Of a stretch of DNA of 64,000 bases, positions 30,437 through 42,382 are shown piece after piece. Positions within the stretch are counted from its first letter, which is position 1. Every line of letters starts with the position of its first letter. Source of the stretch: Margaritifera margaritifera. Taxonomy: Eukaryota; Mollusca; Bivalvia; Unionida; Margaritiferidae. Under the pieces are notes generated by a model that made no database searches, was not told the DNA's origin, and saw nothing but the letters and a program-made list of their open reading frames with translations. A program made the position numbers and the translations under genes. The stretch spans positions 2,188,001 to 2,252,000 of the forward strand of contig JAQPZY010001432.1 of NCBI GenBank assembly GCA_029931535.1, given 5' to 3'.

Positions 30437-31330
30437 TGAATGCTTGACAAAGAAAAGTATTTAAGACATATTTATTACGATCGTGAAAGTCATGTTGCTT
30501 GCACAAATATCAATCAAATGTGGGAATAAATTAAACGTAACAAAAATAAAATAAAATACACTGAATTGAAAGAATTGCTAAATGAACATTCTTTCTATAC
30601 ATTACACATGTTGGCGAGAAAATAAATTCTCTACAGAAGGGTCTATGTTAGTCACGTGGATGAAAATTGGCTGGCAGACATTGTTGACATGAAATCACGC
30701 GAAAAGTACAGTGATGGCTACAATTGCATATTAAGAGTATAGAAGTTTTCTCACAATACGATTGGACTGATAATTTAAAAACGAAGAAGGGACGATGACA
30801 TACATACTGCTTTCGGAGAAATCTTCAAGGGGCGAAAGCCTCAAAAGATACGTTTTACTGAGGGGGAAAGAATTTTTATGACAAAAACGTTAAGGACTTG
30901 TTGGAAAAGGAAAACACTGCGTATGTTAAACTTACTTAGACAACAAAGGATATGTAGTACAAAAGTTTAATAGAACTCTGAAGGCTAGAATGTGAAAATA
31001 CTTCACTCAAAATGAAACCAGAAAATGGGTTGACGTGTTACCAAAGCTAATTTATGGATGCAAAAACACTCATCACATGTCAATAGACACGATTCCGGTT
31101 GAAACGAACAAAGAAAAAAATAGATCAAAAGTATGGACCAGCCTAGTTGGTTATATAACAATTGATATATTTGGAACTCCTATATAAAAAGCTAGTCAAA
31201 CAGTTAAAATTCGAAAATATAAAACAAAATTTTCAAAGGGCTAGCTTCCTAACTTTATCGAGGAGATATTAAAAATCAGGCAAGTAATTTTCTGTGATCT
31301 GGTAGTCAAATCAGAGCAAGACAACAAAAT
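30437..31330 (+). pseudogene. Polinton-type integrase remnant
   Basis: Upstream of the catalytic domain, YLRHIYYDRESHVACTNINQ and ELKELLNEHSFYTLHMLARK match the 'IY.D..H..S' and 'WL..Q..YTLHKP' segments of these integrases. Then come HVDENWLADIVDMKS (first Asp), GEIFKGRKPQKI, a degraded second Asp segment with FYDKNVKDLLEKEN, KFNRTLKARM (in place of V-E-R-FNRTLK), KWVDVLPKL, HHMSIDTIPVE, and a C-terminal KIRKYKTKFSKG.LPNFIEEI. Many stops. The catalytic Glu segment reads VQKFNRT, so the Glu is lost. Confidence 0.75.
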
Positions 31331-31817
31331 CGTATTAAAAAAACGTGATAAGGCTACTACAAGGTAGATAATATCCTTCGTTGCAGCAATAAATAACATC
31401 AAAGAATTACCATAAAAGTAACCAAAATCAGTTGATATGGGAAAAAATTTCACAGCATCTAGATAAGGCCAAAAAAGGATACATTTCGTAGGATAGATGT
31501 TAAGATTGTGTAAAAGAAACGAGATTAATATGGTATTACAATGCAGGAAATAAACCCGATTAGTGAGAAAAATCCACAGAGAAAACAGTCAATAGAGTCT
31601 CAATGTATTTAAACAAGGAAAATAGATTTCATACTATTTTTTAAATTGTAAATAATGAACTCAAGATTTAAAAAAAAAAACAACCAGTGCAGCATCTTAC
31701 CCTTCTCCTGCAACTCTGATTAACGCTGTTGTGTACTCTGATATTGCACATATATTTATATTGAACGAAATAAATATTTAAAACAAATACTGAAACTCAA
31801 TGTTTTCGCATATAAGT

Positions 31818-32850
31818 ATGAAAAGATACAGATCACAGTGTGACATGAAATTCTGGCAGAATCAACTAAACTGGGCAGTGTGGATGTCAACATCTGGTTG
31901 CGGGATTTCGTAAATGCATTTGATAGACAAAACTGTACCAGAGTTAGCGAAATCAGTATACAAATATCATGTCTATTTCCAGATGCAACAACAGAACATA
32001 AAACTGTACACCAAGCTTATGGGGAGTGTACACTTGCTCTTGTAAAAACTGCTTACAGTCGCAAAAATACCTATCGAGCAGGTTCTGTTGAATACTGGAG
32101 CACATTGTCAGCTGATGAAATTAATTCTATGGTGGAGAAAGACAAGCCAAGGGATTGGACATACTTCTTTCTGCAAGTTAGTTATGGTATGAGAGATGAA
32201 GGTATTTCAGTGTTCAATCAAAGCATTAGATCATATGTGATTCGAATTTTAGGTGCACTGATACAATACATTACATCTAGTACACAGTTTGTTTTGACAG
32301 TATTCGACACTGTTAAAAAGCTAATGGAACAATTAATATGAGTACAGCAAGGTTACGACACACACTAAAACATTATGATAAAATTTCATCAATACATAAC
32401 AGATCCAAAATTTAAACTGGACTGTGCTGTTAGTGGTGAAGGTATGTTTTTGTTAGCGAGTGAGATGGTGATGAAAATGGGTATAGTCGGATACAACAAC
32501 AATTTACAACAATTTGTTTAAACTTGGGTTAAACCCTACCATCAATACTCATGTAGCAGAGAAAGGTATTCCAAAGTTGATAAACAATCTGTGACAGTAC
32601 GACAGGAAATTGTAGAGTACAAAACAGAAGACAAAGTGGGTAAAATTATGTAGAAAACAAGGACTTCGGTGAAGGTAGTCCTATTGTCAGGTCTGCCAAT
32701 TCTATTCGATTCTAAGACGTTCAAAGGGCACATGACAATCACGATATTTGGACAAAGTCCAAGTTAGAAACTCCAAAAACAATATTGACCGTTAAGCGGC
32801 AGAGCCTTGGTGTTCAGCGCCGACGCAGACAAAGTCTAACCGTGAAATAA
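31818..32850 (+). pseudogene. Conserved Polinton protein of unknown role (FW..QLNWAVW family), broken
   Basis: The N-terminus at the ATG 31,818 reads MKRYRSQCDMKFWQNQLNWA followed by VWMSTSGCGIS, the characteristic start of a protein widespread in invertebrate Polintons. After a frameshift the 31,880 frame includes WTYFFLQVSYGMRDEGISVF and NQSIRSYVIRILGA, also typical ('G...GI..INQSIR.Y...ILGAQ'). Next come YITDPKFKLDCAVS and GYNNNLQQF. The tail (TVKRQSLGVQRRRRQSLTVK) ends at TAA 32,848-32,850 and is strongly basic. Several stops and at least two frameshifts. Function unknown; its abundance next to capsid genes suggests a virion role. Confidence 0.65.
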
Positions 32851-33462
32851 ACAAACATTTATTTATTCTGATACTCAACAGGAACTGTAACAGTTTACGT
32901 TTTGAAATAGTTTACTAACGTCTAATTCTGATAGATGCTTTGTTCACACCTTTGATCAAAAATTCAAATAGCAAATTCACAAATACCAGTTCAAGTAAAA
33001 AAAACATTTTCGGAAAGAAACAATTTGTCCACCTGTTTTCAAAATCCATCTTATCAAGCTACCTATAATTTTGGGCAAAACTGCTTCTTCTCTTTTGTCT
33101 AAAACCCGAAGAAATAAGTACCAATTTTTTAGTCCCTTTTTAATTTGGTCAATGAACGAATCATATTTGCCTCCTGATGGACGACTGCCACGACTTGTTC
33201 CTTCTCAACTACCCACAAAACATTTTACAATCTTTGCTATAGATAGAGCAAACGATGATATAGTCTTCGCTATAGCTGTAGCTATAGCAGCTATTGTTAC
33301 ACCCTTTTCTTTATACAATTGTTTCAGCCTTTCACCTAATCTTAATATTTCCATAAGTTTTGAATTGATTTTCTAAAGTTTTCTCTAAAATTGCTCACCA
33401 ACTGTGTTAGATGTCCAACTAATTGCGTTCTTTTACTTTCTGTACTTTTCAACTGTTCTTGA

Positions 33463-33501
33463 GATAATTTTTTTTTTTTTTTTTTTTTGGGGGGGGGGGT
33501 T
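33463..33501. repeat. T-run followed by G-run
   Basis: About 22 T then 10 G. A similar T-then-G homopolymer pair is at 12,747-12,775. Confidence 0.8.
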
Positions 33502-33633
33502 GTTTCTTTGCTGATGTCGTTTTGTAACTCTTCTCTCTGTTTTTTCATACGTTTCAAAATCAGATTGCATAGACTCTTTTTTTCATTTGACAGCTTCTAC
33601 ATTATTTGCATAGCCTCTTAATTTCCATTCCTT

Positions 33634-34170
33634 TTATGTAGTGAATAATCTTTTCGCCGCATGTGAAGTTCCCCTTTTGAATGTTTCCGTGGTAATCTCA
33701 ATTATAGTCTCTGCCTGTCTTACCTGTTCCTGAATCGGCTTATATGTGTCTATTATTTTAATCTGTTTTTCGTCGGGGTCTTGCATTTGTTGCCTTTCAA
33801 CCACAGTAGATGCAAGCCAATATTCTCCTGCAGAGTTGCTACGCAATTTATGTTGTGTATTCTCAACGGTGGAGTCTTGATGCATAGCGTCAACAGGAAG
33901 TACCCATCTGACACCTTGTTTTGTCTGTCCTAGTTCGATTAACAAGTTATTACCTGTTTCACTTGCTTCAGTTCTTGGTGCTAGTAGAGAGCTGATGTTG
34001 CCTTTCTTCGAAATTTGAACTAACTTTCCATCGAGTTCATGACAGAGTGTTTTATTTTTTATTCTGAGGTTGTTTGTCTCGAAGTTGTGCTGTCATTCAC
34101 TCACGTCACGGCCTTCCTGTGTGTCCTGTTTGTACTGAGCTAGAATGTCGCATACAATACTAATATTTTC
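33634..34170 (-). pseudogene. Possible coiled-coil protein remnant on minus strand
   Basis: Minus strand frame 33,945-33,634 reads LVELGQTKQGVRW-like sequence, then DPDEKQIKIIDTYKPIQEQV and RQAETIIEITTETF, a charged helical stretch reminiscent of the 'I..TYKPI..Q+..AE..I' start of the coiled-coil Polinton protein. Open sequence upstream to 34,170 looks weakly coding. It is opposite in strand to the other fragments of this remnant, so either an inversion or a chance frame. Low confidence. Confidence 0.3.
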
Positions 34171-35502
34171 ACCTGTGGAAACATCTTAATGACTTCCCAG
34201 ACCGTGATCTGCAAACCAATAGAAAGATTTACGGTATCATCAACTTATTTTTGTTGTGTATGTACCAAATCATGGTCTTCGTACGAAGGATTTTCAAATT
34301 CTTTAATTTCTAAATCTCAACCAGATTCCGTAATTTTGTATGGTATTAAAATAGCAATGAAATGGGCAATTCACAAATAGAAAAAGGATTGGGAGTTATA
34401 GAAGACAAAAATGGTAATTACGTAGTATCTCCAAAGGTGAATAGCCCTGTTTCTATATAATTGGAAGAGTATAAATAGGAATTGAACATAACTATTTCAA
34501 ATGGATCATACAAAGAGATGACTGGTGAAAACCTGACTGAAAAGAGTTAAAACAAATGGGCGAGAGAAAAAAATCAAGAAGATGTATGAAATCGTTGTAA
34601 TTGCTTGATCTGCTAAAATTTCCAAAACATTGTTAAATGTTGTAAGTGACACTGTGGCGTCAATAACTTGCAAATGTCTTCCAATCGAGAACCTGGACAG
34701 TTTGCAAATTGAAGTGGAAGATAATTACATGGTATAAAACAGAATTAGATACTTCGCAGAATTTTTGTCATTTAAGCTATGTTTGCCTCTATCACAGAGC
34801 GCTAGTCTGATGACTTTCAGACATACAGATTTCTACAAGTCAACTGAAAATAGAGAATATGAAAATACAGCCACCAGAGCGATGCGATTGCCTCTGAATC
34901 AATTGCAAAATCGACTATTGCCAAATACAGAAATGGAATTACTTTCTTTTACAAGTACAACACCATGCAGACAATCATTGATATAGCAGCCAAAACAACT
35001 TAAACTAACCTCACACTTAATTCACATTTGACGAGTTTAAAGGGTGTTTTGATACTCCGCAAAACGAGTGGAGAAAATAATCCCGAAAAGTTGCACAATT
35101 CTGGAATAGGAAAAATATCGGTGAATATGGATGGTCAGTCAAACATGATTAATTCCCATGGGTTCCAATTGCTGTAAACGTCTGCATCAGCTACTAAATA
35201 TTTCTTCGATAAACAACAAAAACACATATAAATTAGTAACGTCACTTTTAATAAGCTTTACACTGATATTCACTGTATCTTCCTTCATTTGAGAATGACA
35301 CAAATTGCATGATAGCGGTATTATATTAGCCAACGTACAACACAGTATCCACCTTCATATCAATAGAAAGAAAATCTAGATGCAAAATGTACACTTATTT
35401 CGTTTATTTGGGTCACATACCCATTCAAAACAATATACGTAAGTCAGTGTTGTTTTTGTGATCTATAAATAGCATAGCTTTTTTCCTACGAGTAAATGTA
35501 TT
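34171..35502. other. Unassigned interior of second Polinton remnant
   Basis: Short protein-like stretches on the plus strand (GVIEDKNGNYVVSPKV at about 34,390; TDFYKSTENREYENTATRAM at about 34,830; WRK.SRKVAQFWNRKNIGEY at about 35,060) suggest decayed genes. I cannot assign them. Confidence 0.3.
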
Positions 35503-35808
35503 TTGAAAGAACCTCAAAACATGACAGTATGTGGAATGACATATTGTGGACAGACTATGTTTGCACTAAATCTGATAGAACCTGAATATAGAAATTGTAA
35601 CGAATACATCGTTATCATCTGTTCAACGTTTCTGTGCAACAAGACGCACGATGTAAAGTGGTTACTAAAAGATGAAAATGTGTTCTGGCTAGATCTTGAA
35701 GATAAAATAGACAAGTGGTTAGAGTTACTGATTAATATCTATCTAGGTACAAATAGGTTGCTTGGAATTGATGATTATGGGAATTTAGATAAAGTTTTTA
35801 GTGGTTGA
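35503..35808 (+). pseudogene. Packaging ATPase (FtsK/HerA type) fragment
   Basis: A 101-codon frame starting KEPQNMTVCGMTYCGQTMFA, matching the Walker A region of Polinton ATPases ('GPTGCGKT.F..NLL'). Here the P-loop lysine is Gln (CGQT) and the leading Gly-Pro is Gly-Met. It continues NLIEPEYRNCNEYIVIICST, FLCNKTHDVKWLLKDENVFW and RLLGIDDYGNLDK, the Walker B region with both Asp residues kept. It ends at a TGA shortly after; the rest of the domain is missing. This protein would pump DNA into capsids. Confidence 0.8.
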
Positions 35809-36374
35809 CATTTTGAAATATATATGTGTGTGATCGTGCAAAAGTACAACTCTATAGTAAATAAATTTAGATAAAATACAGGTTTTTTTTTTCGTCTTCT
35901 ATAGCAAGGACAAAAAGCAACTGAAACCACTTGCACTGAAAATTATCTCATCACAGATTATATACACTTAGAGATTGTATATAATTTTTAAACATAAGGG
36001 AAAAAACCCCATTTAAATTAGACTAAATTTCCATTTCATTACAAAGTGCTGACTTTACTGTAAAATAATGTATTTACGTCATCCACTAAATACTCGGTGT
36101 TAATTTGTTCATTTTTATGACATGCTGTTCATGATTGTACCATCTGAGTAAATTGATGTGTTGATCATTTTCTTGGTGTTGAAAAAAGAAATTCGGTACA
36201 TCTCAAATTTTTATTTCTTTTCCATTATGCATTTATTTATTCCTTGTCAGATTTTCTTTTCATCTTTGTTGAATAGAGTTTTGACCTTAACCCACAGAGA
36301 TCTTAATTCATCTTTTAAACGTCCAGGAACTTTCTTATTCATATGTGGGATACCAATATATTCTCTTCCGGATA
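35809..36374. other. No gene seen
   Basis: AT-rich unassigned sequence. Confidence 0.4.
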
Positions 36375-36586
36375 CTTGTTAGCAGTGATGTACTGGCCAT
36401 TGGGCATACCGGGACAAATCCCGGTGGGCCGCTGCAAAAAAATCCGTTTTTACCATCGGTAGGCCGGTGGGCCGTCCAAAAAATCCGTTTTTACCGGTGT
36501 TTTATTGGTGTGAGCAAAAACCCGGGCCTGTCCCGGCAGATAAGTCCAGGGCCGAGTAGCTTACCCAGTACACTCCTGCTTGTTAG
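36375..36586. mobile_element. hAT-type MITE (196 bp) with 8-bp target duplications
   Basis: The element 36,383-36,578 starts CAGTGATGTACTGG and ends CCAGTACACTCCTG (inverted ends, 11 of 14 matching), and is flanked by CTTGTTAG at 36,375-36,382 and 36,579-36,586, a perfect 8-bp duplication. The GC-rich interior has repeated CCGGTGGGCC and AATCCGTTTTTACC blocks. Confidence 0.9.
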
Positions 36587-39433
36587 TGTCATATAACTTG
36601 AGATCATCGTTCATTGTGCTGTACGATTCTTCTATTTCATCAAATATGCACAGTGTGGCGGACTACCTTCGTTACAAGGTGTCCGCTTTATTTTGTTGGT
36701 TATCGTTAACTAGAGGATGATCGACCTCGGTCTTATTGCCCGGATCGAGTAAATAATAATATAAATTATGAAACTTATAGATGGAATAAATAGAGATCTG
36801 AGCAGATATATAGAACAGAATAACACGAGCCCCCGTACATGAAATATAAAAATTTAATCAATTACATAAACAAACTGGGAAAATACATTACATCAGGAAG
36901 ATACACTTCTTTTTGAAATAAATCATTTACTGAATTTCAACACAAATATACTTATGCAAATAACCGATCTGTTTTAAACGATAAAATTAGTTCATCATAG
37001 AATCGAGTGTAAAATCGAAGTCATTGCCCCTGCATAACAGCATAACCTGGTTAACGCTGGACCCTCCAAATTCACCGTTGCTGTTCTCTTTGTTCTTTCG
37101 CTTTTTCCCCTCCTGACTCTCTCTATCTAGCCTCTGTCGGCCCTCAACTTTGTGTGGGTAGGTGGATACGTGGATACGTAGGTGCGTGGATACGTAGGTG
37201 GGTGGATGAAGCTATTTCCCCTTTCAAAATAAACAGAGAAGCAACTTAAATCTTCTGTTAAATATCCTTCTGGGAGTAGAGCATTACTCCACTCTCGTTA
37301 CGTCAGATATCGTCCTATCGGAATTCAAACAGATACCAAAGGCTATCTTTTCAGGCCAAATTGGACAGACCATAAACAAACCAAGTTTCAGAAGATTAAT
37401 GTATTTCTAACGGCTATTTCATCACTGACTCACATTAACATCAAACGAGACATAGCGGTTTCAGTTCCCGTCTCAATTATACAAATGAATCAATGAAATT
37501 CACTTCATAGCTTAACTACATTAATTTCAGTGAATACTCAAGTCTTTATCATACATGAAATCATCTAAGACAACTTGTATCAAATAAGGTAATGCATGAA
37601 TTATTAGAATACATGATTCCCAAAACAATCAAGACAATACATTCAAGCAATTCGTCAAACTCATATAAAGAAAATTATTGTACGAATTCAGACAAATGAA
37701 CTCAAACAAATAGTTATACTCATATCAAGAAAATTGATCTACGAATTTAAACAAATAAATTCATGCAAATATGAACAAATAAATTCAAGCAAATAATTAT
37801 ATTGGTATCAACGAATATTTGAGATTGATGCAAATACCTTGTGCTTTCAAGCCTTGCTCACTTCTACCGCCAGAATTGTGTCCGTCAACTTTTCAGACAT
37901 CTGTCCCTTGAATAATTATTTTTACGAGATAACTTCTTCTAAATTCAATCTCGGAGTCAAAAATATCTTCCTCTTGCAGGAATTTAGACTGACTAAATTT
38001 TCGATGGGGCATATTAAAACCATGAAATTTCGTGTGGGAAACACGCCCCTTATTTATCGTAGCCAATCAGATTAAACGGATCTACCGTATTTTATAAACA
38101 TGCGATAAATTCGGTCAGCGAAACCCTCTTGATTTTTAAATAACCGATTCTGGAGAATTTCAAAAAGATAATGCAACTTCAACTAGCTAACAAATGGTTT
38201 CTGTACCCTCTCAACTCTGACATTTTCGATACCAAGATCGAAGTTAACCTTTTCCTTCCAATCTGTCTGACCGTTAAATAACGAATGTTTAATTAAGAAT
38301 CAATTTCTCCCACAACAGGGACATTAAAACCATCACAGTCTAGCTATTTCATACGGTACCTTTCCTGAATTCTTCAAAAATGTAACACAAAAGTACCTTT
38401 TTAGACGTTATAGTCAATAGTCAGAGTGTTTTCAGATTAAAATATAGAATTGTTCTATAGTCGGTAGCGTTGTTTCATTAAACCTTTCAACGTTATTCGT
38501 GTACTCTATGGGATATATATTCTTTCGAAGGATATTCATTTGTATATTTTAAAAATGCTTTGTTTCTGTTGTACTGCCTCTGCAAGGTTTGTATTGTCTA
38601 AATTCACAGGCGGGTCAACGGTCGGACAGTCATCCCATGCGTCTTGTCTAAATTCTTTATCTGTTGCTCAGCGGGTTGACCCACTTAACGAAAGCTATCA
38701 ACAAATCTAATCACTGTTTTCTCAGAATCTTTCTTAACATCTTTTTCGAGCCATTCAACCACAAAGTCCTTGCTAAAAGTTATATATATTTTTCGTCTAT
38801 ATTTGGAATAAATTTTACTTAATTTCTTGGATCATGTTTTACCAGCTCCTTGATATTGGTCTATAACTTTATTTCTATAAATATTTTTCTTGCAGATTTG
38901 GCACGTATTTGTTAATTTTAACTGTATCTCATCTTCATCAGTGAAGATCACAGGTTTAACACATTTTAACTCATCGTAGATCAGTTTTGAAATCACTCCG
39001 CACCAGTTTTAAAACATACGAATACAATCTGCAACTTTGTAAAGGAATTGTCTGTAACATTTATGAATTGGCCTTAGGTACAAACAAAACCCTGATGTAA
39101 TGTGCTTAGATTCTTGCCTTGTTCAGCTTTGCTGTTGTACCTCCGAGACACCTTGTGTTTGGCACGAGTCTCTGACGTCCAGAGTGTATCTGACTGCTGC
39201 AGAGTACTATTATAATCTTGTGGAACGATGATACATTAAATATTACAATAAACAACATACAGAACTCTTAATTAAAGTTTTCTTACACTGTTACACAGTC
39301 TTTTGTGTTCTGAAAACTTTTCTTGTATATTTAAAATAATTTAAGCATTTTTTTACATATATATTTCTGTCCATGATGTCGATTTATTTGTGATGACTTT
39401 TATAAATATTTTATAATGGTATCTTCCATCAGT
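36587..39433. other. No gene seen
   Basis: Unassigned. Minor features are GGTGGATACGT-type repeats (37,150-37,205) and a loose repeat of about 62 bp with AAATAAATTCAAGCAAAT blocks (37,650-37,805). Confidence 0.4.
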
Positions 39434-39561
39434 GTATCCGTTAGGGCCATCGCTTAAATTGAATCGAATCATCATGTCAACGTGTCTCAATTACTATAGT
39501 GTATCCGTTAGGGTCATCGCTTAAATCGAATCGAATCATCATGTCAACGTATCTCAATTAC
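39434..39561. repeat. Tandem duplication, 63-bp class, two copies
   Basis: CAGTGTATCCGTTAGGGCCA and TCATCATGTCAACGTGTCTC blocks recur with a few substitutions at about 39,434 and 39,499. Confidence 0.9.
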
Positions 39562-40368
39562 TGTATGTCATTTTGTTCATTCATACCTCCTAATTATGTT
39601 GAAGTAGGAAGACATATAAAAGGGACCTGTGAATTGTTTTCCTAATTGCTTTGGCATCGGCAAATTGAAATATCGAAGTCTTCATCATTTTTTTAAAAAA
39701 TCGAAATATTCTCATCATATATATTTCACTACTAATTGTTTAGGTATGTGAAAAATAATATTATATTTAACTTTTGTTATAAATTTAAGAAAAAGCCCAT
39801 CTACACTATCTGGTTTGTCAATCCCTGAAGTGAGTCATTTCTGGAGTTTTGGGTGCACCTGCCTGCCCCCAGATACAGAATTCGTTGTTCCTTCTTACGG
39901 TAGACTGGGAGGGTTGTTGCTTTGGATTCTTATGTCAAATGGTGTATCACTTTAGTTACATTACATGTTACAGTGTTCTCTAGAAATTTAAGGTGGACCA
40001 CATGTTCATATTCAACATAATCATAAGCCATGTCAACTTAAGTCCTAGCACCAATTTGATATCATACTACTTAGACTTAGAACCAAGCAACCCAATCCAT
40101 TGTCATACTTGAGTCAATAAATCGATTAAAGAGTGCAGATGTGCTCAGTTTTATATAAAAACATTTTGGTAAACCAAGACTTGTCCTGCGAACTTCTCTA
40201 TCTGAACTATAGTGTTCATACCGACTGAGCTTCATAACTCGGTTACTCAGGTTGTGAATTATCATATTATATTTGTTGTAAAATGCATTTAATGGGGTCA
40301 CATGAGAAAGAACACAGAAAGAGAGCTAGAGATTTAATTTGATTTTTGGGGGTCACGTGACTAAGTAC

Positions 40369-40447
40369 ACAGATAGAGAGAGAGAGAGAGAGAGAGATAT
40401 GCTTATTTATTTTCTGTTGTGGTCAAGTGACTAAGCGCGCAAGCAGT

Positions 40448-40512
<65 letters not shown>
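40369..40512. repeat. (GA)n microsatellites
   Basis: A short GA tract at 40,371-40,395 and a long one at 40,451-40,512. The flanks resemble each other (GTCACGTGACTAAG and GTCAAGTGACTAAG). Confidence 0.95.
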
Positions 40513-40514
<2 letters not shown>

Positions 40515-40635
40515 AGTGAATGCATCACAATATAGCAGTGTGACATTTTTTATGTTGTGAAGAAATTTCAACATATTTTTGCACTATACTCAATGTACAA
40601 TTAAGAAAGTATAAATGTGATCTAGGAATCGAGTG

Positions 40636-40661
40636 TATATATACACACACACATACATACA

Positions 40662-40723
<62 letters not shown>
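40636..40723. repeat. (AC)n/(AT)n compound microsatellite
   Basis: ACACACAC and ACATAC units lead into an uninterrupted AT tract (40,666-40,723), directly next to a Penelope-like terminus. Confidence 0.97.
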
Positions 40724-40725
<2 letters not shown>

Positions 40726-40960
40726 GACACCAAAATTTATAACTGCGCAAATACAAAACAGTTTCCCAACGTTTCGAGCTAAACAAGCTCTTCGTCAGTG
40801 GAAGAAACAATTTACTTCCACAAAACAAACGCTATACACAAAAGTCAAGAAGAATTCTTGACTCCTACATGTTTCAATGACAGATAAATAAACAAAGGCT
40901 AAACAATAGAAGAAAGAAAGAAGACAAAAGTAAAACACGATCTAAAACGGGCAAACTACA
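40726..40960 (-). mobile_element. Penelope-like element terminus
   Basis: On the minus strand the sequence CCACTGACGAAGAGCTTGTT then TAGCTCGAAACGTTGGGAAA ends next to the AT microsatellite. Terminal repeats of Penelope-like elements in many animals show this 'CTGACGAAG...CGAAACGTTG' signature and insert in or by such microsatellites. The adjoining 150 bases are unassigned. Confidence 0.5.
40771..40798 (-). ncRNA. Hammerhead-ribozyme-like core
   Basis: Reading the minus strand: CTGACGA, then A, then stem II GAGCT-TGTTT-AGCTC (5 perfect pairs, 5-base loop), then GAAA. This is the conserved catalytic core of a hammerhead ribozyme (C-U-G-A-N-G-A ... G-A-A-A). Stem III and the cleavage site are not clearly formed, as is usual for the weak type I motifs reported in Penelope-like elements. 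Confidence 0.5.
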
Positions 40961-41391
40961 TATATATTTATATTATGCTGCCATCTCCCTAACAAAGTTG
41001 TGTAAAAATATTCAAAGAAGTGTGTATTGTGCCTATCACGCAGACGACCAAAATGTTGTGACTTAATTCCAGCTATGAAATATCACTGTGGTCGAGGGAC
41101 CTGGGGGAGTAATTTTGTTTTTAAAAAGATACGACTGGTCCAGAAATGTTATCGTGTAGGAGGTTTTAAATTTTTGATATTAAAAATATCGAGTGTTCCA
41201 GGATTCTCTACCCTCTAACTGCTATCGTTGCAGGTGCGTTAAGACAGACTAGTGTGTCGATAGAAATAAAGTAATAATAATATAAAAAAATTAAAAAAAG
41301 AAACAATTGAATAGTCAAACTGCACATCATGTACTTGAAATGAGAGTTAATTATTGCAATTAGTTCATTATTTAGTAAATGGCGGACATCA
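40961..41391. other. No gene seen
   Basis: Unassigned sequence before the LINE fragment. An open frame at 41,027-41,218 is not recognised. Confidence 0.4.
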
Positions 41392-41724
41392 TGGAATGAT
41401 GCTGTCAATAACAAGCTCCATGTGGTCAAACCCTCCCAAGGCAAATGGCCTCCTTCCTACAGAACCATTCACAAGGACGAAGTAAACATTGCACGAATTA
41501 GAATTGGTCATACTTATATAATCCACTCTTACATATTAAAGGGTGAACATCCACCTGAGTGCGTTTCTTGCAACGAACCCTTTACCGTGAAGCACTTTCT
41601 GATAGATTGTTTCGATCTCCAACCTACACGCGATCGTTACTACAATGTTCAGCACACGAAGGAGCTTTTTGTCAATGACTCTTGTATTTTAAATTTCTTG
41701 ATGGAAATTAAGATTTATTCTTAA
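41392..41724 (+). pseudogene. LINE ORF2 C-terminus (Jockey/I-like), 5'-truncated
   Basis: Reads WNDAVNNKLHVVKPSQGKWP, then DEVNIARIRIGHTYIIHSYI, and a zinc knuckle CVSCNEPFTVKHFLIDCFDL (C-x2-C-x7-H-x4-C), ending near LNFLMEIKIYS. This is the C-terminal tail after the RNase H region of Jockey/I-type LINEs in invertebrates. The frame is intact over 111 codons but starts abruptly, as expected of a 5'-truncated copy. Confidence 0.85.
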
Positions 41725-42035
41725 AGATAGCTTGTGTGCAACCTGTTTCCCTTGAGTATTTTTAACCAACATATGTACTATCAATCACCCTAAATATCTG
41801 TTATTATCTAATTACCCTTTATATATACCATTTACATTACCCGTTGATCGGGAACTGGCATATATTATCGTCACCATCTCATTGTTTTTTGTTCTTTTTT
41901 TTTTACCGCTCGTTGATCGTGAACCACGTTTCAAACATAAATCAAATCACTTATCACATAGCCTGTTTTGTGGCGCTGTATAGCCTTACAGTGCTGGTGC
42001 GCCGAAAAACCCCAATCAATTAACCTGGGAAAGAT
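41725..42035 (+). repeat. LINE 3' UTR and tail
   Basis: Continues from the LINE frame: pyrimidine-rich sequence with two CCCGTTGATCGGGAAC/CGCTCGTTGATCGTGAAC blocks, then GGCGCTGTATAGCC and a terminal GAAAAACCCCAATCAATTAA. The tail is similar to the 3' end of the SINE at 46,284. Confidence 0.65.
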
Positions 42036-42382
42036 GTGTCATCAATTTTCAATTGGAACTTGTCTCTGGCAATAATAATGTCATGGTTTGTTTAGGCTAG
42101 CTGAACTATCACTCGAACTATAATGGATAACTTTGTAGGCCAGTAAATCTACGGATGGGGTATCTTTAGCCAAGTACTCAGATGTAGACAGCAAATTTGT
42201 TGGTTTTATTAAGTGAAAATAGTGTACGAAAACCACATCAGATAGCTACCCCTGTATTTCTTGAGGACAAATTGCACCGAAACTTTACAGCATTTGTTTA
42301 CAAATATTAGCATGTGCGCCTAAATCTCACACAGCCTGCGAGATAAAACGAGATCAAGCGAGAAAGCCATTTACGATTCAAC
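42036..42382 (+). promoter_or_regulatory. 5' flank / probable 5' UTR of the CaMKII gene
   Basis: The 347 bp between the LINE tail and the start codon should hold the promoter and leader. GCGAGATAAAACGAGATC at about 42,338 is the only TATA-like sequence near the start. No clear initiator or exon boundary is seen. Confidence 0.35.

Larger units (their letters stand above)
30437..35808 (+). mobile_element. Second, highly decayed Polinton remnant
   Basis: Fragments of a Polinton integrase, a conserved Polinton protein and a packaging ATPase lie on the same strand within 5.4 kb. Stops and frameshifts are far denser than in the element at 1-12,069, and the integrase is of a different subtype without the PLA2 fusion. 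Inference: an independent and older insertion. Ends and terminal repeats were not identified. Confidence 0.75.
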
